Source: Colwellia psychrerythraea | GTDB lineage: Bacteria; Pseudomonadota; Gammaproteobacteria; Enterobacterales; Alteromonadaceae | Reading direction: 5' to 3' | Assembly (NCBI GenBank): GCA_002163005.1 | Contig: MAAF01000040.1 | Location: 62,001-126,000 of the forward strand | DNA length: 64,000 nt | Part shown: piece by piece, positions 31,346 to 39,415 of the stretch | Position numbering within the stretch: position 1 is the first letter of the stretch | Layout of the letters: every line of letters starts with the position of its first letter | Position numbers and translations under genes: made by a program | The notes under the pieces: generated by a model | The model's input: only the letters and a program-made list of their open reading frames with translations | What the model was told of the DNA's origin: nothing | Database searches by the model: none

Positions 31346-31405
31346 ATTGATATTTATTGATATTTATTGATATTTACTGATAGTTATTGATAGCTTTTGA
31401 TAACC
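31346..31405. repeat. six-copy 10-bp tandem repeat
   Basis: Three exact copies of ATTGATATTT are followed by three decaying ones (ACTGATAGTT, ATTGATAGCT, TTTGATAACC), beginning 14 bases after the chemoreceptor stop. The period of 10 bp is close to a helix turn, so the A/T steps fall on one face of the DNA. Confidence 0.85.
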
Positions 31406-31438
31406 ATCATATAAATAGAAAAGATATATGCTTGTTAT

Positions 31439-31466
31439 TTAAGGCTTGGCAATGATCAAGCCTTAA
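31439..31466 (+). terminator. possible terminator after the chemoreceptor gene
   Basis: TTAAGGCTTG and CAAGCCTTAA form a perfect 10-bp stem with an 8-base loop about 105 bases after the stop codon. There is no clear T-run, so termination would be weak. Confidence 0.4.
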
Positions 31467-31484
31467 GCATGTTAAATTGAAAAC

Positions 31485-31511
31485 CTTGTATGGATAATAC
31501 ATCCATACAAG
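31485..31511. repeat. perfect 11-bp hairpin
   Basis: CTTGTATGGAT and ATCCATACAAG are exact inverted copies around a 5-base AATAC loop. It lies immediately before the MscS relic and has no T-run. It may be the scar or end of an inserted element that removed the rest of the channel gene. Confidence 0.6.
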
Positions 31512-31740
31512 TGACTAGGGTGTCAAACCCTCTTGTTACCTTTGAAGACGTTGGTGATAACGCATTAATATTTGAAGTCAACTTTGGATAAAATCTAATG
31601 TTGAAGGAGGCTTAAGAGTAATGAGAAGTAACGTTCGTTTCAGGTTAGATGAGCTATTTGAAGAGCATCATATTGTTATTGCCTTCCCACAAAGAGATGT
31701 ACATCTTGATGGCTTAATAACTATCGTAAACAAAGGTTAG
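31511..31740 (+). pseudogene. decayed C-terminal remnant of an MscS-family channel
   Basis: Two overlapping frames together encode the end of a mechanosensitive channel. Frame one reads PLVTFEDVGDNALIFEVNF (to 31585) and then meets TAA. Frame two continues with WIKSNV and then VRFRLDELFEEHH and IAFPQRDVHLDG to TAG at 31740. FEDxGDxALxFE and FPQRDVHL are hallmarks of the MscS cytoplasmic domain. Reading AACTTTTGG instead of AACTTTGG would restore the frame, so a single T was probably lost. The membrane part is missing altogether. The ORF from ATG 31621 has an AAGGAGG ahead of it, so a 39-residue peptide could still be made. Confidence 0.75.
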
Positions 31741-31756
31741 CCAAGTTAATAATGTA

Positions 31757-33835
31757 TTATTTATAGCGAGCAGCAAAATCAAGTAGCTGCTTTGCTGGTA
31801 TAGGTTTACTAAAATAATACCCTTGTACCAAATCACAGCCTAATTGATTTAATAAAGTAAGTTGCTCCTTAGTTTCAACGCCTTCAGCAACGACCGTTAA
31901 CCCTAAACTATGTGCCATGGCTATGATGGTATTAACCAACTCACAATCGGCCTTGTTTCGCGGTATACCATTAATAAAGCTCTGATCTATTTTCAGTACA
32001 TCAAAAGCATATTGTCGTAAATAGCTCAAGGAAGAATACCCTGTACCAAAATCATCCATGGATAATTTTATCCCCAATTCACTAATTTTAACCAAGGTAT
32101 CATGAATATGTGATTGACCACTCATTAATACCCCTTCAGTAATTTCAAGCTCTAACTTTTCTGCACTCACATTTGTCTCACTAAGGGCATCTTTGATAAA
32201 GCTAAGTAACTCTGCATCTCTGAATTGGCAAGGAGACAAATTAACTGCCATGGTCAATTTTGGCTGATGATTTTTTTGCCAATCATTTAAAAAGCTTAGT
32301 GCTTGCTTAATAACAAAGCGCCCAATCGGGATAATTAGGCCCGTGTGCTCAGCAATAGGAATAAATTCATCTGGAGTTATATTACCTAAGGCTGAATTGT
32401 GCCAACGCAACAAAGCTTCCACGCCAGTAATATGTCGATTTTTAACGTCAAATTGAGGTTGGTAATATAATTCAAATTCATTGCGCTCCAAGGCCCCATG
32501 CATTTGCTCTTCAATTTCAAAACGGCGAAGCATCATGGTATTCATTTTTTTAGAAAAAAACGAATAGGTATTACGTCCTAAACCTTTTGCTTGATACATT
32601 GCGGTATCAGCATTTCGCAACAAATCAGAGGCACAACAACCATTTTCAGGGGAAATGGCAACACCAATACTCAACGTCAGTATTAATTCTCTACCATCTA
32701 TTAGAAAAGGAACTCGAAAACTTTTAAGTAAATTTTCAGTGATAACTAACGCATCATGATGTTCAGTGATACCTCGTAATAGCACAATAAATTCATCCCC
32801 CCCCAAACGGCCAACAGTATCTCCTTCTCGTAACACTTGCTTTAATCTATGAGCAGCTTGTATTAGTACTTTATCGCCTATTTCATGACCCAATGAATCA
32901 TTAATTTTCTTAAAATCATCTAAATCAAGAAAAAGCACTGCGGTTTTATCATTATTTCTTTCCGCTTCAGTAAGCATTTGTGATAAACGATCGAGTGCTA
33001 AGAAGCGATTAGGCAATGAGGTTAACGTATCAAAATAAGCCTGATGTCTTATTTTTTCGGCAGATTTATATTGTTCACTAACATCACGAATTATAAGTAC
33101 TATTTGATTATACTGTGGCAAGTAACTCATTCTTGCCTCAAAATGCACCAATCCATGAGGCATAATTAGCTCATATTCAAACGTTATCATCCCCTCTTGC
33201 TGTAATATTTCATCAATATGGGATTGATATTTACTGACGACCTCATGAGGTAATATATCCGTCATACGTTTACCAATAAACTGGTGTGGTGAAACGTAGA
33301 GGTTCTTTTGATCACCCGTATGATAATCAACAATAGTCCCATCTACCTCCATCAAGAAAAATAAATCAGGTATTGCATCAAAGATTGTCTCAAGCATATG
33401 TTCTTTAAATAGTACTTGTGATTGAGCATGTTTAACATCCGCTAAATTAACGTCAATACAATACATTTGTTTTTTATTATATTGATTAGTAAACAGAGCA
33501 TGACTTGAAAAGACATTTACATCATTACCATTTTTATGGCGTAAAGTAATTTCTGAAGCAGGGATTTCAATTCCTTTTTTGAGCCAATCACTGTGTGCAC
33601 CAATAACTATTTCACGCATAGGATTAGGGATGATTAAATCTTCTAGTTTTTGCCCTAATGCTTCTTTTTGGGTGTAACCATAAAGTAATTCACTACCTAG
33701 ATTCCAATACATAACCCGCCGCTGTTCATCATACCCCTGTACAGAAACAACATTTACTTCATCAAACAATTGGTGAAGTGAATCATTGAGAACATATTGA
33801 TGAGTCTGTGCATTTTCAACAGTGCTTGATTTCAT
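31757..33835 (-). CDS. PAS-GGDEF-EAL c-di-GMP turnover protein
   Basis: This 692-residue soluble protein has two PAS domains (about 15-130 and 140-255), a GGDEF domain (about 265-425; GRLGGDEF, with the REGD inhibitory site) and an EAL domain (about 440-690; GVEALLRW, LEITEGVL, MDDFGTGYSSL, LKIDQSFI, VVAEGVE). Both active sites look intact, so it could make or break c-di-GMP, with PAS input deciding the balance. It is transcribed alone; the upstream 33836-34322 gap holds one hairpin and no gene. Confidence 0.9.
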   Translation of the reverse strand: MKSSTVENAQTHQYVLNDSLHQLFDEVNVVSVQGYDEQRRVMYWNLGSELLYGYTQKEALGQKLEDLIIPNPMREIVIGAHSDWLKKGIEIPASEITLRHKNGNDVNVFSSHALFTNQYNKKQMYCIDVNLADVKHAQSQVLFKEHMLETIFDAIPDLFFLMEVDGTIVDYHTGDQKNLYVSPHQFIGKRMTDILPHEVVSKYQSHIDEILQQEGMITFEYELIMPHGLVHFEARMSYLPQYNQIVLIIRDVSEQYKSAEKIRHQAYFDTLTSLPNRFLALDRLSQMLTEAERNNDKTAVLFLDLDDFKKINDSLGHEIGDKVLIQAAHRLKQVLREGDTVGRLGGDEFIVLLRGITEHHDALVITENLLKSFRVPFLIDGRELILTLSIGVAISPENGCCASDLLRNADTAMYQAKGLGRNTYSFFSKKMNTMMLRRFEIEEQMHGALERNEFELYYQPQFDVKNRHITGVEALLRWHNSALGNITPDEFIPIAEHTGLIIPIGRFVIKQALSFLNDWQKNHQPKLTMAVNLSPCQFRDAELLSFIKDALSETNVSAEKLELEITEGVLMSGQSHIHDTLVKISELGIKLSMDDFGTGYSSLSYLRQYAFDVLKIDQSFINGIPRNKADCELVNTIIAMAHSLGLTVVAEGVETKEQLTLLNQLGCDLVQGYYFSKPIPAKQLLDFAARYK

Positions 33836-34215
33836 ATTAAGCTAAATCCAAGAATTCCTTTACTTTTATAATAGACTTACATAATCAATTTGGCACACAA
33901 AAGTTGATTAAACTTTGGCCTACTTCAAAATATTACAGCAAATATAATATGCAAATGTCACATTGTTATGAGTTATAACAATTCCAATATAATCAAATTC
34001 ATCAGATTTTAGCGAACAGTTGATCTAAATAATAACCAATAGCTAATGTCTTCAATGAGGCAATGCATTGATTAATTAAAATGGTTTTTGCAAAGAATAT
34101 AATCCTTCAAGCTAAGGCCTCTTTCATTTCTGTAAAAATGATTAAAGCTCTACTCAGTTACTGCTTGGGCGTGCAAAACTGGAAGGTAAATTGAATATTT
34201 AGGGGGTGAAATAGA

Positions 34216-34244
34216 AGGTGCTTTGTCGATTTAGCAAAGCACCT
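34216..34244. terminator. perfect 10-bp hairpin in the 33836-34322 gap
   Basis: AGGTGCTTTG and CAAAGCACCT pair exactly around a 9-base loop, 79 bases after the stop of the minus-strand ErbR-like gene. There is no T-run on either side, so this is a possible factor-dependent end or a stability structure. I see nothing else in the 490-base gap. Confidence 0.4.
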
Positions 34245-34322
34245 AAACTTAGATTTAAGGCTAGTACGTCCAAAAATTGAGAACCTTACGCCCTCAATTA
34301 TTCGAAAGAAAGTAAAATAAAA

Positions 34323-34982
34323 CTAACGTTTTAAATATTGATTAAAATCGAGATCGCTACATCCGAGCACTACTTTAACTCGATTAGATGCGCCTAGCTT
34401 CTTAAGAATGGATGAAACATGTGATTTAACTGTTGTTTCTGAAATATGTAAATTAAAGGCAATTTGTTTGTTGGCTTCACCTTTCGTTAAGTGTTGTAAC
34501 ACAATCAATTCTCGCCGAGTTAATAAGGAAATATTTTCAGGTAAGGCTTGAAACTCATTTCTAGTAACCGTTGAGTCACTTTGAGAACGCATGATATCCG
34601 ATGGTAAATATACATTGCCCTGAAAAATACTGTCTAGCGCATCACCAATAACATCTTTTGAAGATGATTTGGCGATAAAACCAACTGCGCCATAAGAGAG
34701 AGTTTGTAAAATTTTCTGTTTTTCTTGTTCTGCTGAAACAATAACAACAGGCGTTGTCGGGCATTGATTACGTAGATCTAGCAAACCGCTTAGGTTTGAC
34801 ATACCTGGCATATTCAAGTCTAACAGTATTAAGTCAATTTCATCATTATCTTTAACGAAAGCGAGCGTCGATTCGACATCCTCGGTTTCATAAGTGGTTG
34901 AACCGGGGTACTTTATGCCAATAATATTTACAATGGCATCTCTAAACAGCGGATGATCGTCTGCGACTAAAATTTTATACAT
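34323..34982 (-). CDS. erbR: ErbR/AgmR-type LuxR-family response regulator
   Basis: This 219-residue regulator has a receiver domain (MYKILVADDHPLFRDA; phospho-Asp in LILLDLNMPGM; VVIVSAEQEKQ; Lys in FIAKSS) and a LuxR DNA-binding domain (LTRRELIVLQHLTKGEANKQ, ISETTVKSHVSSILKKLGA). The receiver text closely follows ErbR (AgmR) of Pseudomonas, the activator of PQQ-ethanol oxidation genes. The start is set at Met16 of the tracked ORF, where the receiver begins; the ribosome site is weak. A palindromic-motif copy lies 87 bases upstream. With the ErcS'-like kinase at the right end it probably forms the control circuit of the alcohol island. Confidence 0.85.
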   Translation of the reverse strand: MYKILVADDHPLFRDAIVNIIGIKYPGSTTYETEDVESTLAFVKDNDEIDLILLDLNMPGMSNLSGLLDLRNQCPTTPVVIVSAEQEKQKILQTLSYGAVGFIAKSSSKDVIGDALDSIFQGNVYLPSDIMRSQSDSTVTRNEFQALPENISLLTRRELIVLQHLTKGEANKQIAFNLHISETTVKSHVSSILKKLGASNRVKVVLGCSDLDFNQYLKR

Positions 34983-35068
34983 AAGGCTAACTACCATGCG
35001 ATTAAATAAACTATTTAAACTTAACATGTTACAAGTATTTAGTTAACCCTACGTTAGTTGTAGGAAAC

Positions 35069-35084
35069 TCATCTTTTAGTGTAA
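35069..35084. promoter_or_regulatory. weak copy of the island operator before erbR
   Basis: TCATCTTTTAGTGTAA matches 9 of the 12 fixed positions of TCATnCTnnAGnATGA and resembles the second copy at 41651. It lies 87 bases before the regulator start and would allow autoregulation. Confidence 0.4.
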
Positions 35085-35110
35085 CACTTACTCAATATCA
35101 GCTGAATAAA

Positions 35111-35160
35111 CACCCAAGCTATTTAAAGACGCGTGTTGCTAATTCCAGCTGAAACTTGCT
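35111..35160. repeat. relic of the MITE family terminus
   Basis: CACCCAAGCTATTTAAAGAC followed by ATTCCAGCTGAA parallels the left end of the 346-660 element (ACCC...CTACTTGAAGATGC, then TTCAGCTGGAA). Only one end is visible, so it is a fragment. Confidence 0.5.
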
Positions 35161-35239
35161 TCGTCCTAGCGCTTGGTTATAAATTAATACTCACCACCCT
35201 CCCCCTTAAGCTAACGAGGAAGTAGTGATGAACTGCGCG

Positions 35240-36379
35240 TTAGAAGGTTACTACTGCGCCAATTGAGAAAACGTTATTCTCTTCTGCTACTGCATTCTGA
35301 TCATTATCATTTTCAGTCTTATTGTATTCAGCTACAACGGTTACACCAGGTAAAACTGTTCTGAAATAGGCAATATTGCTATTGCTATTTGTTGTCTCTG
35401 TAATTCCATTATCTGTTGTTGTTTCACCGTAAGATAAGACAAAACGGTTATCGCCTATTGTGTATGACGCTTGTGTTAGGTAACCATCAGATTCATTCGT
35501 TTCAGCCGAAACCATCGTATCTAAAGCGCCTATACCTTCAGCGCTATAACCAGAAGCAGTGAGTGATAATCCGCCAAATTTAACGTTAGCACCATAACCA
35601 ACACCTGATTGATCTTGGTCAACACCATTTAATTCACTTGTTTGTGTAACACCGCTAACCCAAGCTTTTAATGAACCATTATCAAAACTAGTGTTGTACA
35701 TTAATTCAGCTTCAAAACGAGGTAACTCTTCATCTGATTGACCATCAACTTTATTAGGATCCATAATACCAACCGCTAGTTTAAAACCAGCCATATCAGG
35801 CGATCTATACGTAATTTGTGCTTTTGGAAAAGCATAGGTGTAACCCGTATTAATGTTACCAAAAGACACAAAACCGGAATCAGCTAGACCCCCAGATGTT
35901 TGACCATAACCAGTTAATAGTTCATCGCCCATAATATTAGCACGGTTATATAAACCAAAATCTTTACCAAATAACACTTCACCAAAGTCACCACTTACCG
36001 TGGCATAAAATTGACGAATATCAATTGCTGTACCTGTGCCTGCATCATTAGGTGATGTATCACGAAACGCGTCTGTATCACTCAAAGTAACCCAAAAGGA
36101 AGAACGCGTAGCTATTTTTATATCATCTAATTGCTTAGATGCGTCAAAACCGATATAGCTTGGTAAGAAGCCCGTTTTCACACGTGATTGTTTGCTGTTT
36201 GTCACATCACCATTTGCATCAGTTGTGTCAGTATCGCTGTTAGAATAAAATATGTTAACTAGACCATCTGAACTGAACGTTACTCCATCATCATTATATA
36301 ATTCAATAGCTGCATTTGCGTTAAATGTTGCCATAGTCAAAGTTGCTGTAATTAAGCTTAATTTAAATAGTTTAGTCAT
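35240..36379 (-). CDS. outer-membrane porin (OmpC/OmpF-like)
   Basis: This 379-residue general porin has a signal peptide (MTKLFKLSLITATLTMATFNANA), a 16-strand-type barrel with alternating hydrophobic residues, the early FDASKQL segment, the GEVLFGKDFGLYNR region typical of Gram-negative porins, and a terminal aromatic strand ending FSIGAVVTF. It is rich in Asp and Glu, as in marine strains. It lies between the ErbR-like gene and the ABC/TonB operon. A weak motif copy (36496) precedes it, so it may serve the same regulon by admitting alcohols. Substrate selectivity cannot be read. Confidence 0.9.
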   Translation of the reverse strand: MTKLFKLSLITATLTMATFNANAAIELYNDDGVTFSSDGLVNIFYSNSDTDTTDANGDVTNSKQSRVKTGFLPSYIGFDASKQLDDIKIATRSSFWVTLSDTDAFRDTSPNDAGTGTAIDIRQFYATVSGDFGEVLFGKDFGLYNRANIMGDELLTGYGQTSGGLADSGFVSFGNINTGYTYAFPKAQITYRSPDMAGFKLAVGIMDPNKVDGQSDEELPRFEAELMYNTSFDNGSLKAWVSGVTQTSELNGVDQDQSGVGYGANVKFGGLSLTASGYSAEGIGALDTMVSAETNESDGYLTQASYTIGDNRFVLSYGETTTDNGITETTNSNSNIAYFRTVLPGVTVVAEYNKTENDNDQNAVAEENNVFSIGAVVTF

Positions 36380-36691
36380 TTCATGCTTCCTGTTTTATCG
36401 TTATTATTTAGTACAACCATAATAAAACCCTCGCAATAAAATTGAATGAGTCGATTTACCCAATTAGCTTGTTATTTAGTCGCATACAAAAGGCTTACTA
36501 CTTTAGTGGGAGCAAGGATGAGAAATGAATAATGGTTTCTACTATTAGGATTAAAGGGGCTAATCGGGGGAGACTATTGAGCACTTAGCGAGAGCTATAA
36601 GGCTAATAAGTAAAAAATCTGAAATACAAAACTGACTTTATTTAATTGAGTTGTAAGGATTTTTTAAATAAACAATAGTAAGCCCAAGTAA

Positions 36692-36720
36692 TATACCCAA
36701 GCTACTTGAAGATACGTGTT
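36692..36720. repeat. MITE terminal-repeat copy
   Basis: TATACCCAAGCTACTTGAAG matches the end of the 346-660 element at 20 of 24 positions over the full repeat. It lies 39 bases beyond the stop codon of the ABC ATPase gene in the 36380-36759 gap; no partner end is visible. The gap otherwise holds the porin promoter region. Confidence 0.6.
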
Positions 36721-36759
36721 ATTGCCTTAAGCAAATAAATGTACTAATTTCTCCCCAAA

Positions 36760-37548
36760 TTAATCAATGCGCCCAGCAAGTAAATGAGGGTACTTTAGCA
36801 AAAGTTGTGCTTGCCATTCTAATTCAGCCACACCCCATTCTTTACGGGGTCTGGGCAAATCAACAATGCTCTGATGAGCTATGGTGCTAGGAGAGTCACT
36901 CATAAAAATAATGCGATCAGCTAAATAAACAGCTTCTTGCAAATCATGGGTAACAAAAATAACGGTAGTGCCTCTTTGCGCACATAAATCAATTAACAGC
37001 TGTCGTAATCGAGCTGCCGTTGGCGCATCGAGGGAATTAAAAGGTTCATCTAATAACAACAGTTGTGGATTGATAGCAAAAGCGCGAGCAATACTTACCC
37101 GTCGTTGCATGCCACCAGACAGTTGACTAGGAAAATATTCCCCTTCATTTGCTAAACCAACTTGCGCTAACAAACCATCAACTTTATGAAACTGGTCCGG
37201 TTGTAATATCAGTTCAATATTCTCTCGAACCGTAAGCCATGGCATTAACCTTGGCTGTTGAAATATATAACCAAGTTGATGTAGTTCTTTATTGTTTGCA
37301 ATACCTTCTTGATAAGCACTTTGATTATAAGAAATGTGCTGTCCGGTACAACTTTCAAGGCCACTAATCATATTTAGCAAGGTGGATTTTCCGCAGCCAG
37401 ATGGGCCAATAATGGCAACAAACTCACCAGATTTCACTGTAAAGTCCAGTTGCGCTAAAACAGCCTGTTCACTATTAGCATAATATTTATTTTTGATAGC
37501 AACATTTAATTCAATCAAAGCGGGTTCCTCTGGCAACGAGTTTATCAA
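36760..37548 (-). CDS. NitT/TauT-type ABC importer ATPase
   Basis: This 262-residue ATPase of an inner-membrane importer has Walker A GPSGCGKST, signature LSGGMQRRVSIARAF, Walker B LLLLDEPFNSLD and the switch His in FVTHDLQEAV. It resembles SsuB/TauB/NrtD. ATG 37548 overlaps the permease gene by 38 bases; TTG 37518, after AGAGGA, would cut the overlap to eight bases and is a fair alternative. Last gene of the SBP-permease-ATPase operon downstream of two TonB receptor genes. Confidence 0.92.
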   Translation of the reverse strand: MINSLPEEPALIELNVAIKNKYYANSEQAVLAQLDFTVKSGEFVAIIGPSGCGKSTLLNMISGLESCTGQHISYNQSAYQEGIANNKELHQLGYIFQQPRLMPWLTVRENIELILQPDQFHKVDGLLAQVGLANEGEYFPSQLSGGMQRRVSIARAFAINPQLLLLDEPFNSLDAPTAARLRQLLIDLCAQRGTTVIFVTHDLQEAVYLADRIIFMSDSPSTIAHQSIVDLPRPRKEWGVAELEWQAQLLLKYPHLLAGRID

Positions 37549-38359
37549 AGGGTTTAAAAATCAGCGCTTCGATGAGTAAAATAATCACCACAAAAGCAAA
37601 GGTATAGGCAAGAATTCCGGCAATATCAAAAAATTGAAACAGCGTATTAAGTGCAAAACCTACCCCGTCACTTCGCCCTAACAATTCCACCACTAACACT
37701 ATTTTCCAAATCAACGATAAGCCAGAGCGGGCAGAAGCAATAATGAAGGGATATAGTTGCGGTAAAAACACAGCAAAGAAGGTTTTACTGGGTGAGAGTT
37801 TGTAAATTTTAGCCACGGCTAATAAGTCTTTATCTACCGTTCTTGCTCCTTCTCGGATCATCACCACTACCGTGGGAATTTTATTAATAACAACGGCTGC
37901 AATGGCCGCTGACTCAACTAAACCAAACCAGATATAACAAAGTAAAATAGTTACCAAGGCAGGAATATTAAGCATGATAATAAGCAGCGAGTCGGTCAGT
38001 TTATTAACCCAGGTATTAACACCCATCACTATCCCAATGATGCCGCCTAACAGCATCGCAATAACAAAGCTCAAGAGTACACGCCTAAGGGTGATCAAAA
38101 TATTAGTAACCATCTCTCCTTCATTGAAGTGAAACTGCACACTTTTGATCACCGCATACAGTGAAGGAAAATCTGGACTGGCAATTAACCATGCCATGCC
38201 CTGCCACAACACAGATATTGCGATAATAACGCCGAGTCTCACCAATAAAAATGAAAGTAGCTCTTTTGGAAATCTCATTGTGAAAGCGCCTTTATTTATC
38301 GATTTTTTTTCTGCACCGCCCTTTGATGCGGCAAAGTTTTTGAATAAAAAGAGTTTCAT
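37511..38359 (-). CDS. NitT/TauT-type ABC importer permease
   Basis: This 282-residue permease has six predicted helices and the coupling-helix motif around EGARTVDKDLLAVAKIYKLS...FFAVFLPQLYPFI, typical of BPD_transp_1 permeases of the SsuC/TauC group. A basic, Lys-rich N-terminus precedes the first helix. The start overlaps the binding-protein stop by ATGA, so translation is coupled. Works with the genes on each side. Substrate is not predictable from sequence. Confidence 0.92.
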   Translation of the reverse strand: MKLFLFKNFAASKGGAEKKSINKGAFTMRFPKELLSFLLVRLGVIIAISVLWQGMAWLIASPDFPSLYAVIKSVQFHFNEGEMVTNILITLRRVLLSFVIAMLLGGIIGIVMGVNTWVNKLTDSLLIIMLNIPALVTILLCYIWFGLVESAAIAAVVINKIPTVVVMIREGARTVDKDLLAVAKIYKLSPSKTFFAVFLPQLYPFIIASARSGLSLIWKIVLVVELLGRSDGVGFALNTLFQFFDIAGILAYTFAFVVIILLIEALIFKPFDKLVARGTRFD

Positions 38360-39354
38360 TGAATAGACTTGGCATTGTTGGCGTTTTCCAACGTATTTTT
38401 CTGCCAGAAAGTCCCGTCACTTAATGCGGTCGCTTTACCCACCAAAGCGCTGCCACCCTGCTCGGCTAATATCTCGAACACTCGCTGACTTGCCGCTATT
38501 TCTTTGCTACCAAATTCACGCAATAAACCTGCGCGGTAGTCTTGTTTCAATAGGGTAAACACTGCTGCATTTTCGGCTTTTATTAAGGGACGAATACGTT
38601 GCCATTCTTTATCAGACGAAAATAATAGCTGTTTGGCATCAAGTGACGCTTGCAAGAATCGTGTTATCGCTTTGGGATGTTCATTGGCCCATGTTTGCTC
38701 AAAGACCCAGCCTAACAAGGGTATTTTCCCTTCAATACCTAATTCAGTCAGCATTTGAGGAACGGTCACTATTGGCTTATAACCTGCCGCTTTTAATCTC
38801 GCACCATAGTGCCAAAAGTTAATTGCTGCATCTAAATCACCGCGCAGCATTAGTCGATTTAATAGCGGTGGCACGGCAAAGGTAGGTTCAGTTTCATTTT
38901 TTAAATCAAGTCCATATTTTTTTTGACTGTAGGCTTGCAATAACAACCAACTTTTATCAACAGATCCACCGGCAATACCAATTTTTTTTCCTTTAAGATC
39001 GGCTAAAGTTTCGATTGATGAACTAGGCGAAACATAAAGTCCTCCGGTCGCCATTGAGGTAGGAAACATGGTGTACATTCTATGATCAAAACGTTGACGG
39101 TTCACCCAGAGCCAATCGCTAAGAATAATATCAACCGCATGACTTTGTAATGCTACCGCAGAGGCATTTTTACTGGCTAATGGCGTTACCTTTAGCTCGA
39201 ATTGATATTTTTTATCTAACTGGTGATGTTTAATCACATCAATTTCCCAGTTAACCGTGCCGTACTTTAAAACACCAACACGTACTTCAGGTTCAGCAAC
39301 CACGTAAAAAGATAAGAAAAAACATAACATTATGCTAACAAACCACTTATTCAT
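38356..39354 (-). CDS. ABC importer periplasmic binding protein (SsuA/NMT1-like)
   Basis: This 332-residue protein has a signal peptide ending near AEPEV. The two-lobe binding domain shows VRVGVLKYGTVNWEIDVIKH, ADLKGKKIGIAGGSVDKSW and DAAINFWHYGARLKAAG, as in the NMT1/SsuA family. These proteins normally bind small sulfonates, nitrate or pyrimidine precursors. Here the gene sits directly behind two TonB receptor genes with alcohol-regulon operators, so the ligand may be something carried across the outer membrane by those receptors, such as a PQQ- or metal-related compound. That link is inferred. Confidence 0.85.
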   Translation of the reverse strand: MNKWFVSIMLCFFLSFYVVAEPEVRVGVLKYGTVNWEIDVIKHHQLDKKYQFELKVTPLASKNASAVALQSHAVDIILSDWLWVNRQRFDHRMYTMFPTSMATGGLYVSPSSSIETLADLKGKKIGIAGGSVDKSWLLLQAYSQKKYGLDLKNETEPTFAVPPLLNRLMLRGDLDAAINFWHYGARLKAAGYKPIVTVPQMLTELGIEGKIPLLGWVFEQTWANEHPKAITRFLQASLDAKQLLFSSDKEWQRIRPLIKAENAAVFTLLKQDYRAGLLREFGSKEIAASQRVFEILAEQGGSALVGKATALSDGTFWQKNTLENANNAKSIQ

Positions 39355-39415
39355 ACTTATTGCCTTTCTTACGTTTTATACCAATCAAACTAATTTATTG
39401 ATCACTTAGTGACAA

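Noticed and set aside
31346-31405. CRISPR-like array
   Set aside because: The units are 10 bp, directly adjacent, with no spacers and no cas genes.
36496-36511. Island operator before the porin as a called feature
   Set aside because: Four of twelve fixed bases differ, so it is listed only as a weak finding.
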